Shown here one piece after another: positions 34,271 to 43,437 of a stretch of DNA of 64,000 nt; positions within the stretch are counted from its first letter, which is position 1, and every line of letters starts with the position of its first letter. The notes under the pieces were generated by a model. That model worked only from the letters and a program-made list of their open reading frames with translations, was not told the origin of the DNA and did not search any database. A program made the position numbers and the translations under genes. Source of the stretch: Acidobacteriota bacterium (GTDB lineage: Bacteria > Acidobacteriota > Terriglobia > Terriglobales > Acidobacteriaceae). Location of the stretch: positions 21,989 to 85,988 of the forward strand of contig JARLGJ010000038.1 in the NCBI GenBank assembly GCA_031296105.1, read 5' to 3'.

Positions 34271-34849
34271 CTACCCGGCCAGCTCGCCGAAAAGGGAGGG
34301 CTGTAGCGGCGGAGCCTGGCGGAAGCGTGCGCCCTCCAGCGTCAGCAGGAATTGCTTGGCCGGCAGCCCGCCGCCAAAGCCGGCCAGCGTGCCATTGGAG
34401 GCGATGACGCGGTGGCAAGGCACAACAATGGCCACCGGGTTGTGATGGTTGGCCTGGCCCACGGCGCGCGAAGCCTGTGGCGAGCCCACTTCGGCGGCCA
34501 TTTGTGCGTAGCTCCAGGTCTCTCCGTAGGGAATGTGCAACAGGGCCTGCCAGCATTTGCGGTGGAACTCCGGGCCGCGCAGGTCCAGCGTCAGGTCGAA
34601 ATGCTTCCGTTCGCCGGCAAAGTACTCGTCAAGCTGCGTGGTAACCACGCGCAGCCGCCGCGGATCTTCAATCCAGCGGGCATCCTTGCTGCCGTGGGGA
34701 GCCATCCAGCGCCCCTCAAAGGCCAGCACGGCTAGCGCGCCCGCCTCGTTGACGGCGAGATCCAGCCGCCCAATGGGAGAGTTATACCCCGCGGTGAAAA
34801 AGAATTCGGATGGTTCCGGAAATAACATCGCCAGCGCCCAACATATCAC
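34271..34849 (-). CDS. ogt: Methylated-DNA-[protein]-cysteine S-methyltransferase
   Basis: A suicide DNA-repair protein that takes O6-alkyl groups from guanine onto its own Cys. The acceptor site is PCHRV in NPVAIVVPCHRVIASNGTLAGFGGG. The helix-turn-helix region is LLHIPYGETWSYAQMA and SRAVGQANHHNP. It lacks the Ada N-terminal domain, so it is the Ogt/MGMT type. The start is uncertain: GTG at 34849 or ATG at 34828, neither with a clear ribosome site. It is a single gene. Confidence 0.94.
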   Translation of the reverse strand: MICWALAMLFPEPSEFFFTAGYNSPIGRLDLAVNEAGALAVLAFEGRWMAPHGSKDARWIEDPRRLRVVTTQLDEYFAGERKHFDLTLDLRGPEFHRKCWQALLHIPYGETWSYAQMAAEVGSPQASRAVGQANHHNPVAIVVPCHRVIASNGTLAGFGGGLPAKQFLLTLEGARFRQAPPLQPSLFGELAG

Positions 34850-35143
34850 GAATCCGAGCCGGAAGCGCCTTTCCAGTGGCCGTCAGGGCGGGGGCAAAAA
34901 GGGACCGGCACGTTCCGCGCGGATGCCACACGGGGGCGCACCGGGGGAAAGAAAAGCCAGCCAAACGCAGGAAACACCCTTCCGCGGATCGTCTGGATTC
35001 TAGAACGAGGACGGCGAGCGGTGCGTCAAGTGGAGTGCCACGCACATTTTTCAATGACCTCCAGTTGGCCGCGTACGTGCAACCAACCGCAGTACTCATG
35101 GCGCGAGACCAGGTTGACGGATGACAGAGTCCGTAAATTCATT
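34850..35143. other. 294-base divergent intergenic region, ogt / glycan cassette
   Basis: It should hold the promoters of ogt (minus) and of the glycosyltransferase cassette (plus). I see G-rich runs and no hairpin, operator or -35/-10 pair that I can support. A frame open from 35021 into the glycosyltransferase shows no protein-like sequence before 35144. Confidence 0.4.
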
Positions 35144-36298
35144 ATGATGACCCCACGGATTGCCCACATTTTGCCGTTTCCGGACATCGCAGGCACCGAG
35201 ATAGCGGCCCTCCGGCTGGCCCAAGCCGCCCGGCAGCGCGGCTGGGAGAGCATGGCGTTCTGCGTTGGCCCGCGCGTTTGTGAAATGTTCGAATCGGAAG
35301 GTTTCCGCGCCCTGACATATCCGGAAATTCAGCCCAGTTATCGTCATCCCCGTCAGTATTGGAGCGAGTCTTTCAATCTGGCGCGGCGCTTCCGGCAGGA
35401 AGGCGTCTCGCTGATTCACTGCGCCGATTTGCTGGCAGCCGAGCATGTATCGCTGGCGGCGCTGCTGGCGCGCAAGCGGCTCGTCTCCCATGTGCGCAAC
35501 CGGGCGGAATTCATGAGCCGCCGGGAGCAAAGTTTTCTCTGGCCAGTGGAGCGCTTCGTCTTCGTCTCAGAAAACACCTGGCAGACCTTTGCTTGCCGCG
35601 TCTCCGCCCGCCGGGGCACGGTGCTTTACGATGGCATTGCTCCACGGCCGGAGTTGGAGCCTGCGCAGCGAGCAGTGGTCCGCGAAGCAGTCCGCCGCGA
35701 ATTTCAAATCCCCCAGGGGCGGAAAATCATTGGCATGGTGGGGCGTATCTCCTCGCAAAAGGATTACGCCACCCTGGTGCGCGCCGCGGCCCAAGTCGTG
35801 CGAAAGCATGACGTCTGTTTTGCCCTGGTCGGCGATTACATGGCCCCTTTTCACCGGGAGGTTTACCAGGCAACGCGGCAGCTTATCGCATCGCTTGATA
35901 TGGAAGGACGTTTTATATTCACGGGATTCCGCACGGACACCGAGCGCCTGGTCGCGGCCTTTGACATTTTTGTACTCAGCACGCACCACGAAGGTTTCCC
36001 CCTGGTGATTCTGGAGGCCATGGCCGGCGCGCGTCCGGTGGCGGCCACGGCCGTGGACGGAATACCGGAGATTGTGCAGCATGGCGTTACCGGGATGCTG
36101 CACGGCAAACAGGATCACAACCAACTCGCGGCGAATCTGACGAAACTATTGGAAGATCCGGCAATGGCCACCCGCCTGGGCCGCGCCGCCAGGGAGCAGG
36201 TCGCCGGAAAGTTCAGCGAGGCGGCGTTTACGGAACGTGTGGCCGGGTTCTACTCGTCATTGCGATTGCCCGCGGTGGCTCCGGAAGGCGGCCGTTGA
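35144..36298 (+). CDS. Glycosyltransferase, GT4-like (GT-B fold)
   Basis: About 384 residues. The N-terminal Rossmann-like half begins RIAHILPFPDIAGTEIAAL. The C-terminal half has GRKIIGMVGRISSQKDYATL (donor-binding start), GFRTDTERLVAAFDIFVLSTHHEGFPLVILEAMA with the E-x7-E motif, and GIPEIVQHGVTGML. This is the pattern of retaining nucleotide-sugar transferases of GT4. The start is set at ATG 35144 (or 35147), since nothing upstream looks like protein. The next gene starts eight bases after the stop. Sugar donor and acceptor are unknown. Confidence 0.92.
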   Translation: MMTPRIAHILPFPDIAGTEIAALRLAQAARQRGWESMAFCVGPRVCEMFESEGFRALTYPEIQPSYRHPRQYWSESFNLARRFRQEGVSLIHCADLLAAEHVSLAALLARKRLVSHVRNRAEFMSRREQSFLWPVERFVFVSENTWQTFACRVSARRGTVLYDGIAPRPELEPAQRAVVREAVRREFQIPQGRKIIGMVGRISSQKDYATLVRAAAQVVRKHDVCFALVGDYMAPFHREVYQATRQLIASLDMEGRFIFTGFRTDTERLVAAFDIFVLSTHHEGFPLVILEAMAGARPVAATAVDGIPEIVQHGVTGMLHGKQDHNQLAANLTKLLEDPAMATRLGRAAREQVAGKFSEAAFTERVAGFYSSLRLPAVAPEGGR

Positions 36299-36306
36299 GG
36301 GGATTT

Positions 36307-37644
36307 ATGCAGAAAATTCTGGTGGACAACCTGGGTTCCTGGAACATTGGCGACCTTGCCATGCTTGAGGCAAGCGTGGAGGAATTCCTGAGCCTGGCTC
36401 CCACGGTGGAACTGCACCTGGTGGACCGCGTTCCGCTTCCCACGAAGATATGGGAACTGCCGCGTGTCCGGCGTACACCCAATGTCGAGGTCAAGACGCG
36501 CGATCTGAACCGCCTGGCCATCCTGGACAACAGTCCCCTGCTGTGGCGGCTCGCCGCCTATTATCGGAATCATTTGCTGGCGTCGTTGTTCGAACGGCTT
36601 GGACGTCAGATCGCTCCCGGGAAACTGATGGTGGACACGGCCGCGGGGCGGGTCTCTCTGGAACGGTATTGCGAAGACTACGACGCCTTCTATATCTTCG
36701 GCGGCGGCAACATCAACGACGTCTTCCCCGCGGAGCTTCTCCGCAAGTGTGCGCTGATGCTCTGCTTTGCCGCGCAAGGCAAGCCGGTCATCCTTACGGG
36801 TCAACAAATTGGTCCCTTCCAATCCCAGGCCGGCCGCGAGGTGGCGGCGCGCGCGCTGCGTGAAACGGCTTTCGCCGGCGTGCGTGAGCCGCTCGATTCG
36901 GCGCGCTATTGCCGCGAGGCAGGACTTTCCGAAGAGCGTTACGCGGTGATGGGCGACGATTCGTTTGGCCTGCCGCAGGCGAGTGAAGAAGATGTTTCCC
37001 GCTTGCTAGCCCGCTATGGCGTGGAGGAGAACAAGTTCATCGCCCTCAACGTGCGAGTCACCAGCTACCTGCCGGAGACGCAGCGTCACCTCCAGCAGAT
37101 AGCCGCCTTCGTCTCGGCGCTGCTCGATGAGTTTCAGCTTCCCGCGCTGGTCGTTCCCGTGGTCATGGACGGCCCGGAGAGCGACATTCTTGGCGGGCGC
37201 AAACTGGCTTCGCTCATTGGCGCCGGCAGAGTTCGTGTGATGGACGCGGAAGGCGTTACGCCGGTGAGCGCTCGTGGCGTGTTAGGGCGCGCCTTTGCCG
37301 CGCTAGGTACTTCGTATCACTTCTGCACGTTCTCCTGCGCGGAGGGCGTGCCCGCGGTCTGCCTGTATGATGGCAGCTACTACAGTCAGAAAGCCCTGGG
37401 TTTGGCGGCTTTTTGGCGAGTTGAGCGCCTGTTGCTGCCGATGGGTGAGTTGAACGATCCGGAGGCAGTCCGCCGCGTCAGCGGTGTGTTCCGCGATGCA
37501 GCGTTGCGCGAAAAACTCAAGCGGCGGGCACTGGAGTCCTTGCAGGATTGGCACGCGGCCTTTCGCCAGGCATTGCAGGCAGCACGGCTTCCGCTTGCTG
37601 CCGTGCAGGTGCGGGTAATTGCAGGCGAACATGACAGGGACTAA
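36307..37644 (+). CDS. Polysaccharide pyruvyl transferase family protein
   Basis: About 445 residues. It starts QKILVDNLGSWNIGDLAML, the NxGD-type motif of the pyruvyl-transferase family (PF04230). Later come FYIFGGGNINDVFP, ILTGQQIGPFQ and a C-terminal LGTSYHFCTFSCAEGVPAVCL where the family has its conserved H-x-x-x-F region. Such enzymes add pyruvate ketals to exopolysaccharides; several members have other roles. The ATG at 36307 has GAGGGG five bases ahead. It lies between two glycosyltransferase genes and overlaps the second by a few codons. Confidence 0.86.
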   Translation: MQKILVDNLGSWNIGDLAMLEASVEEFLSLAPTVELHLVDRVPLPTKIWELPRVRRTPNVEVKTRDLNRLAILDNSPLLWRLAAYYRNHLLASLFERLGRQIAPGKLMVDTAAGRVSLERYCEDYDAFYIFGGGNINDVFPAELLRKCALMLCFAAQGKPVILTGQQIGPFQSQAGREVAARALRETAFAGVREPLDSARYCREAGLSEERYAVMGDDSFGLPQASEEDVSRLLARYGVEENKFIALNVRVTSYLPETQRHLQQIAAFVSALLDEFQLPALVVPVVMDGPESDILGGRKLASLIGAGRVRVMDAEGVTPVSARGVLGRAFAALGTSYHFCTFSCAEGVPAVCLYDGSYYSQKALGLAAFWRVERLLLPMGELNDPEAVRRVSGVFRDAALREKLKRRALESLQDWHAAFRQALQAARLPLAAVQVRVIAGEHDRD

Positions 37645-38773
37645 CTCTTCGGAGATTCTTTTCTTCATCGCGATTTCACCGACCAAGCTCGGCGGCATTG
37701 AGCTGTTTGCGCACGAGCTAGCTCTAGCTCTGGGCCGGGCGGGACGGCGGATTACCTTCTGCTTTTCCACGCCTGCCAGTGAGGAAGTGGCGCGGCTATT
37801 TGATATGCCCAACGCCCGTCTGACGCACCTCAAGGAGCAAAGCCGGTTCTCTCGCGGCGCGGTGCGTGAGCTGCGCGATCTTCTGCGTCGTGAGCGCCCG
37901 GCGGCGGTGGTGTACTCCTTTGGCAGCATCGTGCGCCCTCTGCCGTGGCTGTGCCGCGCGGCCGGAGTGAAGCACGTTGTGTACAACGACCATGCCTCGC
38001 GCGTGCCCGGTGACGCCACGGACGCGCCGCCAAAGCGCTGGTTGAAGCGCCTGCTGACCGCGCCGGTGGAAGAGGTGATTGCCGTCAGTGAGTTTGTGGC
38101 CGCGTGCAGCCGGCGGGAGAAACTCCACGGCGCGCGCGTCCTCACCATTCCCAACGGAATCGATTTGAGCCGCCGTGCGCAATCCGCCACGCGCGAAGAG
38201 TTTCTGACGCGCTTTGGCATTCCGTCCGGGCGCAAGATCGTAACTCAACTGAGCTGGCTGGTGAAGGAAAAGGGCGTTGATCTGTTTCTAACGGCGGCGG
38301 CTGAGGTTCTGCGACAGGATGCGAACGTCCATTTCGTCGTAGGCGGAGAAGGCGCCGGGCGGCAGGAGCTGGAGCATTTGGCCGGGGAGCTAGGGCTTGG
38401 CGGCCACGTGACGTTTACCGGAAAGTTGGCCGATCCCATCACCTCGGGGTTGTATGCCGCGTCGGATGTTTTCTGTCTAGCGTCGCGCTGGCAGGAGGCC
38501 TGCGGGCTGGTTCTGCTGGAGGCCATGTCGTTCGGCGTGCCCGTGGTGGCTACGCGGACCGGAGGCATCCCGGAGTTCGTCCGCGATGGCGTGGATGGAT
38601 TGTTGGTGGAAGGCGATGCCGCTGACTATGCCTCGGCAATGCTTGCGCTGGTGAAGGACGATGACCGGCGGCGAACGATGGGCGGCAGCGCCCGGCGGCG
38701 AGTGGAAGAGGAGTTCGATGTGCGCCGGATGGCCGCGCGTTACGCCGAAGATTTAATTACCATGGATCATTAG
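37631..38773 (+). CDS. Glycosyltransferase, GT4-like
   Basis: About 380 residues. The N-half begins ILFFIAISPTKLGGIELFAHELA with the glycine loop of GT-B enzymes. The C-half contains RKIVTQLSWLVKEKGVDLFLTAA, HFVVGGEGAGRQELEHLA and SRWQEACGLVLLEAMSFGVPVVATRTGGIPEFV, including the E-x7-E donor motif. The ATG at 37631 overlaps the previous gene by 14 bases; an in-frame TTG at 37619 is possible. With its two partners it forms a small glycan-modification cassette, perhaps for exopolysaccharide. Confidence 0.92.
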   Translation: MTGTNSSEILFFIAISPTKLGGIELFAHELALALGRAGRRITFCFSTPASEEVARLFDMPNARLTHLKEQSRFSRGAVRELRDLLRRERPAAVVYSFGSIVRPLPWLCRAAGVKHVVYNDHASRVPGDATDAPPKRWLKRLLTAPVEEVIAVSEFVAACSRREKLHGARVLTIPNGIDLSRRAQSATREEFLTRFGIPSGRKIVTQLSWLVKEKGVDLFLTAAAEVLRQDANVHFVVGGEGAGRQELEHLAGELGLGGHVTFTGKLADPITSGLYAASDVFCLASRWQEACGLVLLEAMSFGVPVVATRTGGIPEFVRDGVDGLLVEGDAADYASAMLALVKDDDRRRTMGGSARRRVEEEFDVRRMAARYAEDLITMDH

Positions 38774-38799
38774 AACTTCACGCTGGCGGCAATAAAAAA

Positions 38800-38828
38800 G
38801 AGGTGCGGCCTTCCCTTAGCCGCACCTC
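38800..38828 (-). terminator. Intrinsic terminator after the OmpA-like gene
   Basis: GAGGTGCGGC (38800-38809) pairs with GCCGCACCTC (38819-38828). On the minus strand TTTTTTATT follows at once, so it ends the OmpA-like gene. It also lies just past the convergent glycosyltransferase, without a T-run in that direction. Confidence 0.9.
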
Positions 38829-38848
38829 GTCCCCATTGCAGGTGAGCG

Positions 38849-39688
38849 TTACTGTGCGATGGAGCCCTGTCCCTGGGCCAATTCGTTCACGCCATTGCGC
38901 AGCAGAGTGATCTCTACGCGGCTCGTGTGCGCAGGCCGCGCATCCGCGCTGCTGTTCTCCACGCTGGCGTTACCCAGGCCCAATTCGTAAATGCGATACA
39001 CCGGAATCTGGTGGTTGATAACCAGGTAGCGCACCACGGCGTCAGCCAGGCGCTGCGATTGCTGGATCGACGCCGTGCCGTGACCCGGGGCAAAGCCCTG
39101 TATCTCAACCACGTAACCTTTCTGATCCTTCATCGCCTCGGCCAGTTTATCCAGCGCGTCCTTGGCGTTGGTGCTTAGCGTGATGGCGCCGGGACGGAAT
39201 CGGATTTCAATCTGGCTCTCGCTCTTGTACTGATCCAGGTTGTCCACTACCTGTGAGACGTTTTGCAAGCGCGTGTCGGCCTGCTGTGCCAGCTGGTTGG
39301 CGGCCTGGGCGCGGTTCTGCGCGTCCAACGCGTGCTGGTCGGCCAGGGAGGCGTGCTCATCCGCCCGGCGGATGCCGGCCGTGGCGCGCGCGTCCACGTC
39401 CTTCAACATGCGGGAGTTGTTGGCCGTCAGCTCATCCAGTTCGTTGGCGCGGTCGCGCAGCGGCGTCAACTGGCGCTGCACATACTTTTTGCGGGCAAAA
39501 GGATTCATGCGTCCCCAGAAGCCCTCACGATTTGCCGGCTTCAGCGGCTCCAAATCGCGATCATTGCTGGCCTGCGCCGTGGCTTCAGCGGCAGGCGGTT
39601 GCGAATCGGGCGTCGCCGACTGCTGGGCGGTCATGGGTAAGGCCATCGTGGCCATCAACGGCAGGGCAAGCAAAAAACGAGTCTTCAT
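38849..39688 (-). CDS. OmpA-family C-terminal domain protein
   Basis: A 279-residue protein with a signal peptide (cleavage near MTAQQ). A Gln/Ala-rich low-complexity stretch, a basic segment (FWGRMNPFARKKYVQRQL) and a long alpha-helical coiled-coil-like region (about 75-145) follow. The C-terminus (about 160-265) resembles an OmpA/MotB peptidoglycan-binding domain: IRFRPGAITLSTNAKDALDKLAEAM and GFAPGHGTASIQQSQRLADAVVRYL. The usual Asp/Arg diaminopimelate contacts are altered (GHGTASI where GxTDxxG is expected), so binding may be weak. It probably links outer membrane and wall. Confidence 0.8.
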   Translation of the reverse strand: MKTRFLLALPLMATMALPMTAQQSATPDSQPPAAEATAQASNDRDLEPLKPANREGFWGRMNPFARKKYVQRQLTPLRDRANELDELTANNSRMLKDVDARATAGIRRADEHASLADQHALDAQNRAQAANQLAQQADTRLQNVSQVVDNLDQYKSESQIEIRFRPGAITLSTNAKDALDKLAEAMKDQKGYVVEIQGFAPGHGTASIQQSQRLADAVVRYLVINHQIPVYRIYELGLGNASVENSSADARPAHTSRVEITLLRNGVNELAQGQGSIAQ

Positions 39689-39850
39689 GGCATCCTCCGG
39701 AAACGGTAAAACTTTTGCCTAACCCTTTTACTGGGCGGGCACACCATTCCTATTACAGTTCGAATGCCAAACTCGATATGCAGTCTAAGCTGTTTGTTTT
39801 CAATGAATATTGCGGACAGTCACCCGCGGTGCGGGCGGTAGCATTGGCTT

Positions 39851-39875
39851 GCGGAAGGTAAGAATTACCTTCCGC
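39851..39875. other. Perfect 11-base-pair hairpin upstream of the OmpA-like gene and past the dNTPase stop
   Basis: GCGGAAGGTAA (39851-39861) and TTACCTTCCGC (39865-39875) form a perfect inverted repeat with a three-base loop, 14 bases past the dNTPase stop. No T-run follows on either strand. It could end dNTPase transcripts, or serve as a protein-binding palindrome upstream of the OmpA-like gene. Confidence 0.5.
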
Positions 39876-39889
39876 CGCAGTGCGGGGAA

Positions 39890-41017
39890 CTATCGCGGAG
39901 CAATCTTTCCCGCCAGCCGCCGGTACTGGTCGAGGATGTAGTTGTCGGTCATTCCGGCCATGTAGTCGCACACCACCCGCGCCGGACTCTCCGAGAGCAT
40001 TTGCCGCTGGTAGCTGGCGGGCAGCGACCCCGGCGTGCTCATCCAGTAGCGGAAGAGTTCGCCGACAATCTTTTCGCCGTCTGCCTTCTGCGGGCGCAGA
40101 GATTCGCTGTGGTAAAGGTTCTCGTAGAGGAACGCCTTGGCCTCGCCGCGTTCGGCGTCCGTGGCGGGACTGAACGCCGCCAGCCGTTCGGGGTAGCGGC
40201 GAATGTCTTCGACCGTTGCAATGCCTGCCTGCTCCAGGCGGAAGCGCGTATTCACAATCAGGTCGGTCACCAGGTGATTCAACATGCGCTTCAGCGCTTC
40301 GTTGAACTTCAGCTTCTCTCGCGCCGCAACATATTGCTGATCCACCTCGCGGTAGAAGCGGTCGAAGATGCCGACGTTCTGGCGGATCTGCTCCAGACGC
40401 AACAGCTTCGCCTCGTACCCATCATCGAGGTCGGCGGTGTTGTAGGCGATCTCGTCGGTGTGGTCGATGAGCTGCGCTTCCAAAGGCGGCTTCAGGTCAA
40501 GCATGTATTCGGCCAGTTCGGGATGCTCGTCCAGCAGGTAGTCGTGCGAGTGCTTGATGATCCCTTCGCGCACCTCGAAGGTCAGGTTGAGCCCGGGGTG
40601 CGAGGCGTAGCGCTCCTCGAACTGCTCCACAATGCGCAGCCCGTGCAGATTGTGGTCAAAGCGCTCGCCGAACTTCCGCATGGCTTCGTCCAGCGCGTGC
40701 TCGCCGGAGTGCCCGAAGGGCGGATGCCCAATGTCGTGCACCAGCGCCAGGGTCTCCACCAGGCTTTCGTTCAGCTGCAAAACGGCGGCAATGGTACGCG
40801 AGATCTGCGCCACCTCGATGGTGTGCGTCAGACGGGTGCGGAAGTGGTCGCTGAGGCGTCGGGTAAAGACCTGCGTCTTGTTTTCCAGACGGCGGAAGGC
40901 GCGCGCGTGAATGATGCGGTCGCGGTCGCGCTGAAAATCGTCGCGGTAAGGATGTGGCGCCTCGGGAAAGCGGCGCCCGCGGGTGTCCTCCACTCGCACT
41001 GCATAGGGAGCGAGCAT
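39890..41017 (-). CDS. dgt: dGTP/dNTP triphosphohydrolase (HD superfamily)
   Basis: A 375-residue HD-domain enzyme that hydrolyses dNTPs to nucleoside and triphosphate. The metal site is visible: His65 (RLTHTIEVAQ), H94-D95 (LVHDIGHPPFGHSGE) and the Asp of IDHTDEIAYNTADLDDG. RIIHARAFRRLENKTQVF is the usual N-terminal signature. The frame is open upstream to 41248, but the sequence before the ATG at 41017 is antisense to the neighbouring hairpin and not protein-like. Its length fits the shorter dNTPase type rather than E. coli Dgt (505). Confidence 0.94.
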   Translation of the reverse strand: MLAPYAVRVEDTRGRRFPEAPHPYRDDFQRDRDRIIHARAFRRLENKTQVFTRRLSDHFRTRLTHTIEVAQISRTIAAVLQLNESLVETLALVHDIGHPPFGHSGEHALDEAMRKFGERFDHNLHGLRIVEQFEERYASHPGLNLTFEVREGIIKHSHDYLLDEHPELAEYMLDLKPPLEAQLIDHTDEIAYNTADLDDGYEAKLLRLEQIRQNVGIFDRFYREVDQQYVAAREKLKFNEALKRMLNHLVTDLIVNTRFRLEQAGIATVEDIRRYPERLAAFSPATDAERGEAKAFLYENLYHSESLRPQKADGEKIVGELFRYWMSTPGSLPASYQRQMLSESPARVVCDYMAGMTDNYILDQYRRLAGKIAPR

Positions 41018-41074
41018 GGGCAAAGTGTAGCACCATGGCACACGCGCCGCGCACTTTGCCGCACAAAAGCAAAA

Positions 41075-41095
41075 GCCGCCGGATTGTCCGGCGGC
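41075..41095 (-). terminator. Intrinsic terminator after the large TPR gene
   Basis: GCCGCCGGA (41075-41083) pairs with TCCGGCGGC (41087-41095). On the minus strand it is followed by TTTTGCTTTTG. It terminates the TPR gene. Confidence 0.88.
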
Positions 41096-41118
41096 CATGC
41101 GATTGTTTTGCGCGATAC

Positions 41119-43209
41119 TTATTTGGCCGAACCTTCCTTGGCCAGCTTCACCCGCGCGCCGTCCAGCTTCTTTTGCACCTTGGCCACATCGTCGGGCTCC
41201 ATTTCCGCGGGGATGGTTTTCTTCCACTCTTCCAGGGAGCGCTCCCACTGCGCCGCGGCCTGCTTCAGCCGGTTCGTCTTCTGATACACATCGCCCAGGT
41301 GCTCGTGCAGCGTGGGATCGTTGTCGATGCGCTCTACGGCCTTGCGCAGCTCGGTCTCGGCCTGGTCGTACTTGCCCATCTTGAAGTACACCCAGCCCAG
41401 CGAGTCGAGATATGCGCCGTTCTGCGGCTCCAGGGCCACGGCGCGCTTAATCAACTCCAGCGCCTCGTTCAAACGAGTGCCGCGGTCGGCCAGCATGTAG
41501 CCCAGGTAGTTCAGCGCACCGGCGTTCTTCGCGTCGGAGGCCAGCACCTTGCGGAAGACGTTCTCCGCCAGCTCATATTTCTTCTCGCGCTCGTACACCG
41601 AGCCGGCGATGAAGTTCACAAAGTCTTTCTCTTCCTGCTTTGTGCTCAACTCCAGAGCCTTGTCCAGCGCCTGTTCGGCCTCGGGATAGCGCTTCACGCG
41701 GCTGTACATCTGCCCCAGCGCAATCCACACCTCGCGGTCATTGCCGGCCTGCCCGTTCAGTAAAGACTTGACCTTTGCCAGAGCCGCGTCAGGCTCGCCG
41801 TTGTCGGCCAACTGGCTGGCCAGCACCATCTGCAGGCCGTGGTCGTTGGGAACCTTCTCCACCGCTTCCTTGGCCACGGCCGTTGCGGCGGGCCAGTCCT
41901 TGGCGTCGCGGTAGGTTTCAATCAACTGTTGATAGCCGCGCACGGTGGCATCGTCGCCCAATTCCACCAGCTTGCGGAAGGCATCGACCGCCGGCTGCGT
42001 CTTGTTCTGCTCCCGATAAATGGTTCCCAGGCGCTCCAGGAAGATGGCGCGATTATTCTTTTCCGCCGTGGAATACGAGCCGTTGACATGCTCCGTGCGC
42101 GCCAGCAGCGTAACCAGCACGCCGGTGGCATCGTCATACTTGCCCAGGGCTTCCAGGACCACGGCGCGGTTGTAGAAAATCTCCATCGAGTCCGGCGCTG
42201 CCTGCTGTGCCTTGTCCAGAGATTGCAGAGCCTTCTCGAACTCTCCGTCGTGGCGATAAATATCGGCGAGATGCAGCATGGTCTGGGCATCCTGCGGATC
42301 GGCTTCGGACACGGCCTTGTACTGCTCTAGAGCGGCCCCGTACTGGTTGTCATTCAAAAGGTTCTGCGCCAGACCGCGCACCGCATCCAGATTGTCATGA
42401 TCCAGTTCCACGGCGTGGCGGTAGGCTTCGATGGCCTTTTTGTAATCCTTCTTCTGTTCGTAGGTGTAGCCCAGGATCGTCTCAATGCGCGCCGAGCGAT
42501 CAGTCTGCGGAATCGCGCTGAGCAATTCCAGCGCCCGCGTCGAGTCGCCTTCCTCGTTGTACAGCACGGCCAGCGTGGTCACCGCGTCTTCCGAATCCGG
42601 TTGCAACTTCACCGCCACGCGGAATTCCACCTCGGCCTTGGCCATCTCGTTGTTCAAACGGTAGAGGCGGCCCAGAAGCAGGTGATCTTCCACGCTCGAT
42701 GCGTCCAGGCGCACCACGGCCTCAAACTGTTCAATGGCCATGTGCAGCACGGTCTCGGATTCCTTGGAGTTGCCCTGGAGATCGCCGATGGAGCGCAGAT
42801 ATATGCGGCCCAGCAGGCGGCGCGCTTCCAGATTGTCCGGATCGACCTGGATGACCTCTTGCGCCTGCGCCACGGCGTCGCGAATATCGCCCGTGCGCGC
42901 ATAGATGTCGGCCAGCGCGGCCGAAAGGAAGCTCGATTTGGGATCGGCCGCCAGCGCCAGCTTGTACTCCTCAATGGCCTTGGTGGCGTACTCCATCTGC
43001 CCCGTGGTGGCCACCATCTCCTCGTAGCCGCGCCCCTTCTGGAAGTGATAGTAGGCGTCGTTGCGGTCGGGCACCGGCGTCTCCGTATAGGGATGCGGAT
43101 TGGCTTCGGGAGTGTCCGCGGGTTTCTTCGAGGTTGCTCCGGGATGCTGCGCAAACGCGGCCGTGGCCGCCAGGAGAAGGACTGCGAGCGAGCTGCGAGT
43201 AAAATTCAT
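41119..43209 (-). CDS. Large exported TPR-repeat protein
   Basis: A 696-residue protein with a signal peptide (SSLAVLLLAATAAFAQ) and then tetratricopeptide repeats along nearly its whole length, roughly 14-16 units with spacing near 34. Examples are EYKLALAADPKSSFLSAALADIYA, LGYTYEQKKDYKKAIEAYRHAVELD and AGALNYLGYMLADRGTRLNEALELI. The last matches a repeat common in PEP-CTERM or BTAD-linked TPR proteins. The role is a protein scaffold in the envelope; partners are unknown. The ATG at 43209 is preferred over GTG 43218. It lies between purF and the dNTPase on the same strand, each behind its own terminator. Confidence 0.88.
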   Translation of the reverse strand: MNFTRSSLAVLLLAATAAFAQHPGATSKKPADTPEANPHPYTETPVPDRNDAYYHFQKGRGYEEMVATTGQMEYATKAIEEYKLALAADPKSSFLSAALADIYARTGDIRDAVAQAQEVIQVDPDNLEARRLLGRIYLRSIGDLQGNSKESETVLHMAIEQFEAVVRLDASSVEDHLLLGRLYRLNNEMAKAEVEFRVAVKLQPDSEDAVTTLAVLYNEEGDSTRALELLSAIPQTDRSARIETILGYTYEQKKDYKKAIEAYRHAVELDHDNLDAVRGLAQNLLNDNQYGAALEQYKAVSEADPQDAQTMLHLADIYRHDGEFEKALQSLDKAQQAAPDSMEIFYNRAVVLEALGKYDDATGVLVTLLARTEHVNGSYSTAEKNNRAIFLERLGTIYREQNKTQPAVDAFRKLVELGDDATVRGYQQLIETYRDAKDWPAATAVAKEAVEKVPNDHGLQMVLASQLADNGEPDAALAKVKSLLNGQAGNDREVWIALGQMYSRVKRYPEAEQALDKALELSTKQEEKDFVNFIAGSVYEREKKYELAENVFRKVLASDAKNAGALNYLGYMLADRGTRLNEALELIKRAVALEPQNGAYLDSLGWVYFKMGKYDQAETELRKAVERIDNDPTLHEHLGDVYQKTNRLKQAAAQWERSLEEWKKTIPAEMEPDDVAKVQKKLDGARVKLAKEGSAK

Positions 43210-43389
43210 AATCACCACGCCGATGCCTTTTGGATGCCCGGAGAGCTGCTACGGGAGCAAATTACTATTTTAACGGACCGGCGCCCCCGGGCGCTTGCCC
43301 GCCGCAAGACTATGCCGGAAATGCGGTTCGCGGATTGCGAATCCGGGCTGCCCGCCGCGCCTTCCCAAAAACTCCGCCACTGATGAAAA

Positions 43390-43409
43390 GGCCGCGGTCT
43401 CCCGCGGCC
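43390..43409 (-). terminator. Intrinsic terminator after purF
   Basis: GGCCGCGG (43390-43397) pairs with CCGCGGCC (43402-43409), with TTTTC following on the minus strand. The remaining bases to 43210 hold the start region of the TPR gene. Confidence 0.85.
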
Positions 43410-43437
43410 CCCAATGCGATTTCCTCGCGTCTGCGCC

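Noticed and set aside
38849..39688. Pal or OprF for the OmpA-like gene
   Set aside because: No lipobox and altered peptidoglycan-binding residues, and no tolB or ybgF neighbours, so a specific symbol is not justified.
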